From assembly GCA_018713425.1 (NCBI GenBank), contig DVOT01000256.1:1-38783 (forward strand): 38,783 nt of DNA. The letters are read 5' to 3'. This DNA is from Alectryocaccomicrobium faecavium. GTDB taxonomy: Bacteria; Bacillota; Clostridia; Christensenellales; Aristaeellaceae. This document shows positions 36,461-38,783 of this stretch, piece by piece (positions within the stretch are counted from its first letter, which is position 1; each line of letters begins with the position of its first letter). Position numbers and translations under genes: made by a program. A model generated the notes under the pieces. That model was given only the letters and a program-made list of their open reading frames with translations. It was not told the DNA's origin and did no database searches.

Positions 36461-37212
36461 ATGTTCCCAGAGGGAGAAAAGTTTTTGTGGGAAGGAATGG
36501 TGTTTCTGGCCTTCGCGCTGGTTTGCGGCGCGCTCGTGGAGCGGCGCTATCGCCGGATGTTGCCGCGCTGGCTTGGGGCGATACGGCGTTTTCCGCGCAG
36601 ATGCCCGTGGTGGAAGACAATGGCGCAGGCGCGTGGGTAAGCGTTTCCTCCGCGGCGCAGGCGCCCGCACCCGGCGGGGCGGAGGAAATGAACCGCCAAA
36701 TGGCGGAATATTTGGAAGAGATGCGCGGAGAACTTTTGTGGTACGCGATGCGGAAATACAATGGGTATGTCGCGCTGGAATCGTCCTATCAAATCCTTCG
36801 GGATGACGAGAGCCTGCTTTCCGTTCGCTTTGACGCGACGCTCAACGCCGGCGGCTCCGGCCAATTCAGCCGCTGTTTCACGCTGGAGAAAAAGACGGGG
36901 GAGATTCTTTCCCTGGATGATTTATTCTTGCCAGACAGCGATTATGTGCAGGCGATTAGCGAGGAAATTTTGCGCCAGATGCGCGAGCAGGTGCAGGCGG
37001 GCGAGGCGGATTATTTCATTCCCGGCGGCATCTGGGCAGAGGAGGAATGCTTTCAGGCCATCGCGCCAGATCAAAATTTTTATCTCAACGCGGAAGGCGC
37101 GCTGGTGATTGTGTTCGATGAGTACGAGGTCGCGCCGGGCAGCATGGGTATGCCGGAGTTTGTGATCCCCGCCGCGGCGCTCGCGGAAATTTGGGCTTAT
37201 CCGGAGCAATAG
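36461..37212 (+). pseudogene. DUF3298/RsiV-like extracytoplasmic domain protein, reading frame disrupted
   Basis: A good promoter, a GGGAGGTG ribosome site and ATG at 36461 begin one frame that encodes an N-terminal membrane segment (GMVFLAFALVCGALVERRYR) and stops at 36640. The conserved domain lies in another frame, open from before 36461 to 37212. It reads MAEYLEEMRGELLWYAMRKY, LSLDDLFLPDSDYVQAISEE and LVIVFDEYEVAPGSMGMPEF. The last is the hallmark of the DUF3298/RsiV C-terminal domain. A one-base shift around 36550-36600 would join export signal and domain. This is a frameshift, a sequencing error, or less likely a late internal start at a GTG. RsiV-type proteins are anti-sigma factors, but no sigma gene is adjacent. 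Confidence 0.65.
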
Positions 37213-37230
37213 AGCGAGATGGCGCCGCTT

Positions 37231-37295
37231 GCGTGGCCTGGAAAACATTTCACGCGAAAAAACCAGCATTTCACGCAGAAATCGCTGGTTTTTTC
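37231..37295 (+). repeat. Repeat copy A: paired CATTTCACGC motifs plus terminator-like stem
   Basis: CATTTCACGC at 37246-37255 and 37267-37276, 21 bp start to start. The second lies in a stem AAAAAACCAGC (37257-37267) with GCTGGTTTTTT (37284-37294), so it can end the upstream transcript. A TAAGAT at 37308 lies 41 bp after the second motif. It may instead, or also, be an operator for the response regulator that follows. LytTR-type regulators bind 9-10 bp direct repeats at about this period. A related copy is at 37836-37903. Confidence 0.6.
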
Positions 37296-37377
37296 ACGTC
37301 TGTCTTGTAAGATGAAAGGTGAGTCTACATAGGGATGCGCGGGAAGCGCCAGTTTTCGGTGAGAAGGAGGATTTTCA

Positions 37378-37836
37378 TTGCTGATTCGCTGCTGCATTTG
37401 CGACGATACCCCCGAAGACATCCGAATGATTCGCCGGTATGCCGACGCTTTCTCTCGGGAACATCCGGAATATCCCTTGCATATCGAGACGTTTGAAAAC
37501 GCTTACGATCTTTTGGAGGCGCTTCGCAAGCGCGGCGGATACGATTTGTATCTTTTGGATGTGGTAATGGCGCACATGAACGGCCTGGATATCGCCCGCA
37601 AAATTCGGGAGCGCGGGGATGCGGCGGAAATTCTTTTTTTGAGCGTGTCGCGGGAATACGCGGTGGAAGCGTTTGAAGTGAAAGCCGCGGGCTATTTGGT
37701 GAAGCCTATTAAGCAGGCGGATTTCGAGCGGAATTTTGCCAATTGCCTTCAGCGCCTGACGCAGCAGGAAAACCCCTCGCTCCTGCTAAAGAGCAAAGTG
37801 GGCTTGCGCAAGCTGTACATTCGCTATACGTTTTAG
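37378..37836 (+). CDS. Receiver-only response regulator, truncated LytTR type
   Basis: 152 residues from a TTG start with GAAGGAGG 8 nt upstream. The receiver domain is complete: acidic pair in RCCICDDTPED, phospho-accepting Asp in YDLYLLDVVMAHMNGLDIA (near residue 60), Ser/Thr in ILFLSVSREYA, and Lys in AGYLVKPIKQADF. In LytTR/AlgR-family regulators a DNA-binding domain of about 100 residues follows. Here the linker LLLKSKVGLRKLYIR reaches the first strand and stops at YTF. The stop codon coincides with the start of repeat copy B. No histidine kinase is in the window. It may be a pseudogene, or a receiver that acts by protein contact. Confidence 0.82.
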   Translation: MLIRCCICDDTPEDIRMIRRYADAFSREHPEYPLHIETFENAYDLLEALRKRGGYDLYLLDVVMAHMNGLDIARKIRERGDAAEILFLSVSREYAVEAFEVKAAGYLVKPIKQADFERNFANCLQRLTQQENPSLLLKSKVGLRKLYIRYTF

Positions 37837-37903
37837 CGCGGCCAGGCAGAATACATTTCACGCTCGAAAACCGACATTTCACGCAAGAAATGCCGGTTTT
37901 TTC
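37836..37903 (+). repeat. Repeat copy B: paired CATTTCACGC motifs plus terminator-like stem
   Basis: Related to copy A over about 65 bp, beginning with GCG-GGCC-GG in both. CATTTCACGC occurs at 37854-37863 and 37875-37884, again 21 bp apart. GAAAACCG.CATTTC pairs with GAAATG.CCGGTTTT and ends in TTTTTT. A TATGCT at 37915 lies 40 bp after the second motif, nearly the same distance as the -10-like site in copy A. It begins at the last base of the response-regulator stop codon. Confidence 0.6.
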
Positions 37904-37995
37904 ATTTGTTCGATTATGCTATTGGCTTGGGCGTTACACAGTTACACGAGTGGTTACATGGCGCGTAAAGCTGGCGACAATCGGAGGAGGCAAGG

Positions 37996-38217
37996 ATGGA
38001 TATGGCGTGGCGAAAATGCGTGGCGGGAATGGTGGCGCTGGTATGCGCTTTGGCTGGGACGTGCGCCCAGGCACAAGAATCCCTTTTCCTCGAGGAACTA
38101 TGGAGGGCCGCTATGGAAGGCGCGCTTTTCATCGTTGACGGCGAAGGCGCGCCATGCTATAATGGCCGTACGCGGATAGGCCCGCAAACGGCGGCTCTTG
38201 CCGCGGGCCTATTCTGA
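37996..38217 (+). CDS. Small secreted ORF, possibly a truncated gene
   Basis: 73 residues. CGGAGGAGG lies 5 nt before the ATG, and MDMAWRKCVAGMVALVCALAGTCAQAQES is a clear signal peptide with a probable AQA cut. The mature part would be about 45 residues (LFLEELWRAAMEGALFIVDG, then PCYNGRTRIGPQTAALAAGLF). The last third overlaps a strong promoter (38135-38163) and a 10-bp hairpin of the next gene, so its sequence there is unlikely to be under protein selection. It may be the 5' end of a lost secreted-protein gene, or a real small exported peptide. No family was recognised. Confidence 0.45.
   Translation: MDMAWRKCVAGMVALVCALAGTCAQAQESLFLEELWRAAMEGALFIVDGEGAPCYNGRTRIGPQTAALAAGLF
38135..38163 (+). 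promoter_or_regulatory. Promoter of the GNAT gene
   Basis: TTGACG (38135-38140), a 17-bp spacer and TATAAT (38158-38163), with extended TGC before the -10. It lies inside the small secreted ORF. Confidence 0.85.
38176..38212 (+). promoter_or_regulatory. 5' leader hairpin of the GNAT gene
   Basis: ATAGGCCCGC (38176-38185) pairs perfectly with GCGGGCCTAT (38203-38212). No T-run follows, so it is a leader stem rather than a terminator; it begins about 6 nt after the expected transcription start and may protect the 5' end. Confidence 0.6.
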
Positions 38218-38246
38218 AAGTTTCAAAGGCAAAAGGAGACATTTCC

Positions 38247-38783
38247 ATGCAACATCGGGGAACCCAACGCTTAGAAACCGACCGCCTGATTTTGCGCCGC
38301 TTTTGCCCGGAGGACGCGCAGGCCATGTACGAAAACTGGGCCAGCGATGGCGAAGTCACCCGGTTTTTGACCTGGCCCACGCACGCCAGCCCGGCGGTTT
38401 CGCGCATGGTGCTGGAGGACTGGGCCGCGCACTACGCGCAGGACGATTATTATCAATGGGCCATCGTATGGAAGGAAACGAATCAGCCCATCGGCAGCAT
38501 CAGCGTGGTCGATTGCGACGAGCGCGCGCAAAGGGCGCACATCGGCTATTGCATTGGCCGCCGCTGGTGGCACATGGGCGTCACCAGCGAAGCGCTGCGT
38601 GAGGTGCTCCGCTTTTTGTTCGCGCAGGTGGGCGTGCTGCGCGTCGACGCCAAGCACGACGCCCGCAACCCGCATTCCGGCGGCGTGATGCGCAAGTGCG
38701 GCATGCGCTATGAAGGCACGCTGCGCCAATCCGCCTGGTGCAACGCGGGCATTGGCGATATGTGCTGGTACGGCATCCTGGCC
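38247..38783 (+). CDS. GNAT family N-acetyltransferase (RimJ/RimL-like), partial at window end
   Basis: 179 codons are present and the frame is open at the window edge, so only a short C-terminus should be missing. ETDRLILRRFCPEDAQAMYE at the start is typical of the RimJ/RimL-like group (Acetyltransf_3). PIGSISVVDCDERAQRAHIG and the acetyl-CoA region IGRRWWHMGVTSEALREVL follow, then DAKHDARNPHSGGVMRKCGM and YEGTLRQSAW. The usual Q/RxxGxG/A pyrophosphate loop reads WHMGVTSEA here. AAAAGGAG lies 7 nt before the ATG. The substrate is unknown; the group acetylates ribosomal protein N-termini, amino sugars or antibiotics. Confidence 0.92.
   Translation, partial: MQHRGTQRLETDRLILRRFCPEDAQAMYENWASDGEVTRFLTWPTHASPAVSRMVLEDWAAHYAQDDYYQWAIVWKETNQPIGSISVVDCDERAQRAHIGYCIGRRWWHMGVTSEALREVLRFLFAQVGVLRVDAKHDARNPHSGGVMRKCGMRYEGTLRQSAWCNAGIGDMCWYGILA

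Noticed and set aside
36461..36640. Programmed -1 frameshift in the DUF3298-like gene
   Set aside because: No X-XXY-YYZ heptamer was found in the correct phase after the membrane segment; plain mutation or sequencing error is simpler.
37743..38138. 131-codon plus-strand frame across the end of the response regulator
   Set aside because: It starts inside the receiver gene in another frame and passes through the repeat and terminator stem without any motif.

Overview
The window reads as a chromosomal segment of a high-GC Clostridia-type Firmicute, probably a gut anaerobe. The indications are a PolC-type replicase with its exonuclease embedded in the PHP domain, a threonine T-box leader before thrS, the rimP-nusA-rnpM-ylxQ-infB order, LytTR-family regulation, strong Shine-Dalgarno sites and frequent GTG/TTG starts. 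Genus cannot be decided from the sequence alone.

Layout. (1) 1-1450: the tail of a transposase-like frame, a 16-bp perfect palindrome, and two tandem secreted YbjN-like genes on the minus strand. (2) 1487-3513: thrS on the minus strand behind a consensus promoter and a T-box leader; the encoded ThrRS lacks the usual TGS domain. (3) 3563-16079, plus strand: rpsB, tsf, pyrH, frr, uppS, cdsA, dxr, rseP, ispG, polC. This is translation, UMP supply, undecaprenyl and phospholipid synthesis, the MEP pathway, intramembrane proteolysis and replication, with start/stop overlaps from frr onward. (4) 16166-17497: a secreted WG-repeat protein placed between polC and rimP. (5) 17541-28535, plus strand: rimP, nusA, rnpM, ylxQ, infB, rbfA, nrnA, truB, ribF, rpsO, pnp, the classic ribosome-maturation and RNA-turnover operon. 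RibF has only its FAD-synthetase half. An M16 peptidase follows. (6) 29879-33513, minus strand: recX, a 250-bp block of stacked hairpins, tRNA-Arg(CCU) and an EF-G-2-type GTPase. (7) 33470-38783: accessory genes. These are a secreted CAP-BIG2 protein, a membrane protein of unknown function, yebC, a frame-disrupted DUF3298/RsiV-like gene, a receiver-only response regulator flanked by two related repeats, a small secreted ORF and a partial GNAT acetyltransferase.

Most of the window is ordinary housekeeping. The least explained part is 37.2-38.2 kb, where paired CATTTCACGC direct repeats at a 21-bp period flank a response regulator that has lost its LytTR domain. The second copy precedes a small secreted ORF. 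The hairpin block between recX and tRNA-Arg and the apparent decay of the riboflavin-kinase half of ribF are the other notable signals. Coordinates, starts and promoters were read by eye; no database search or folding program was run.
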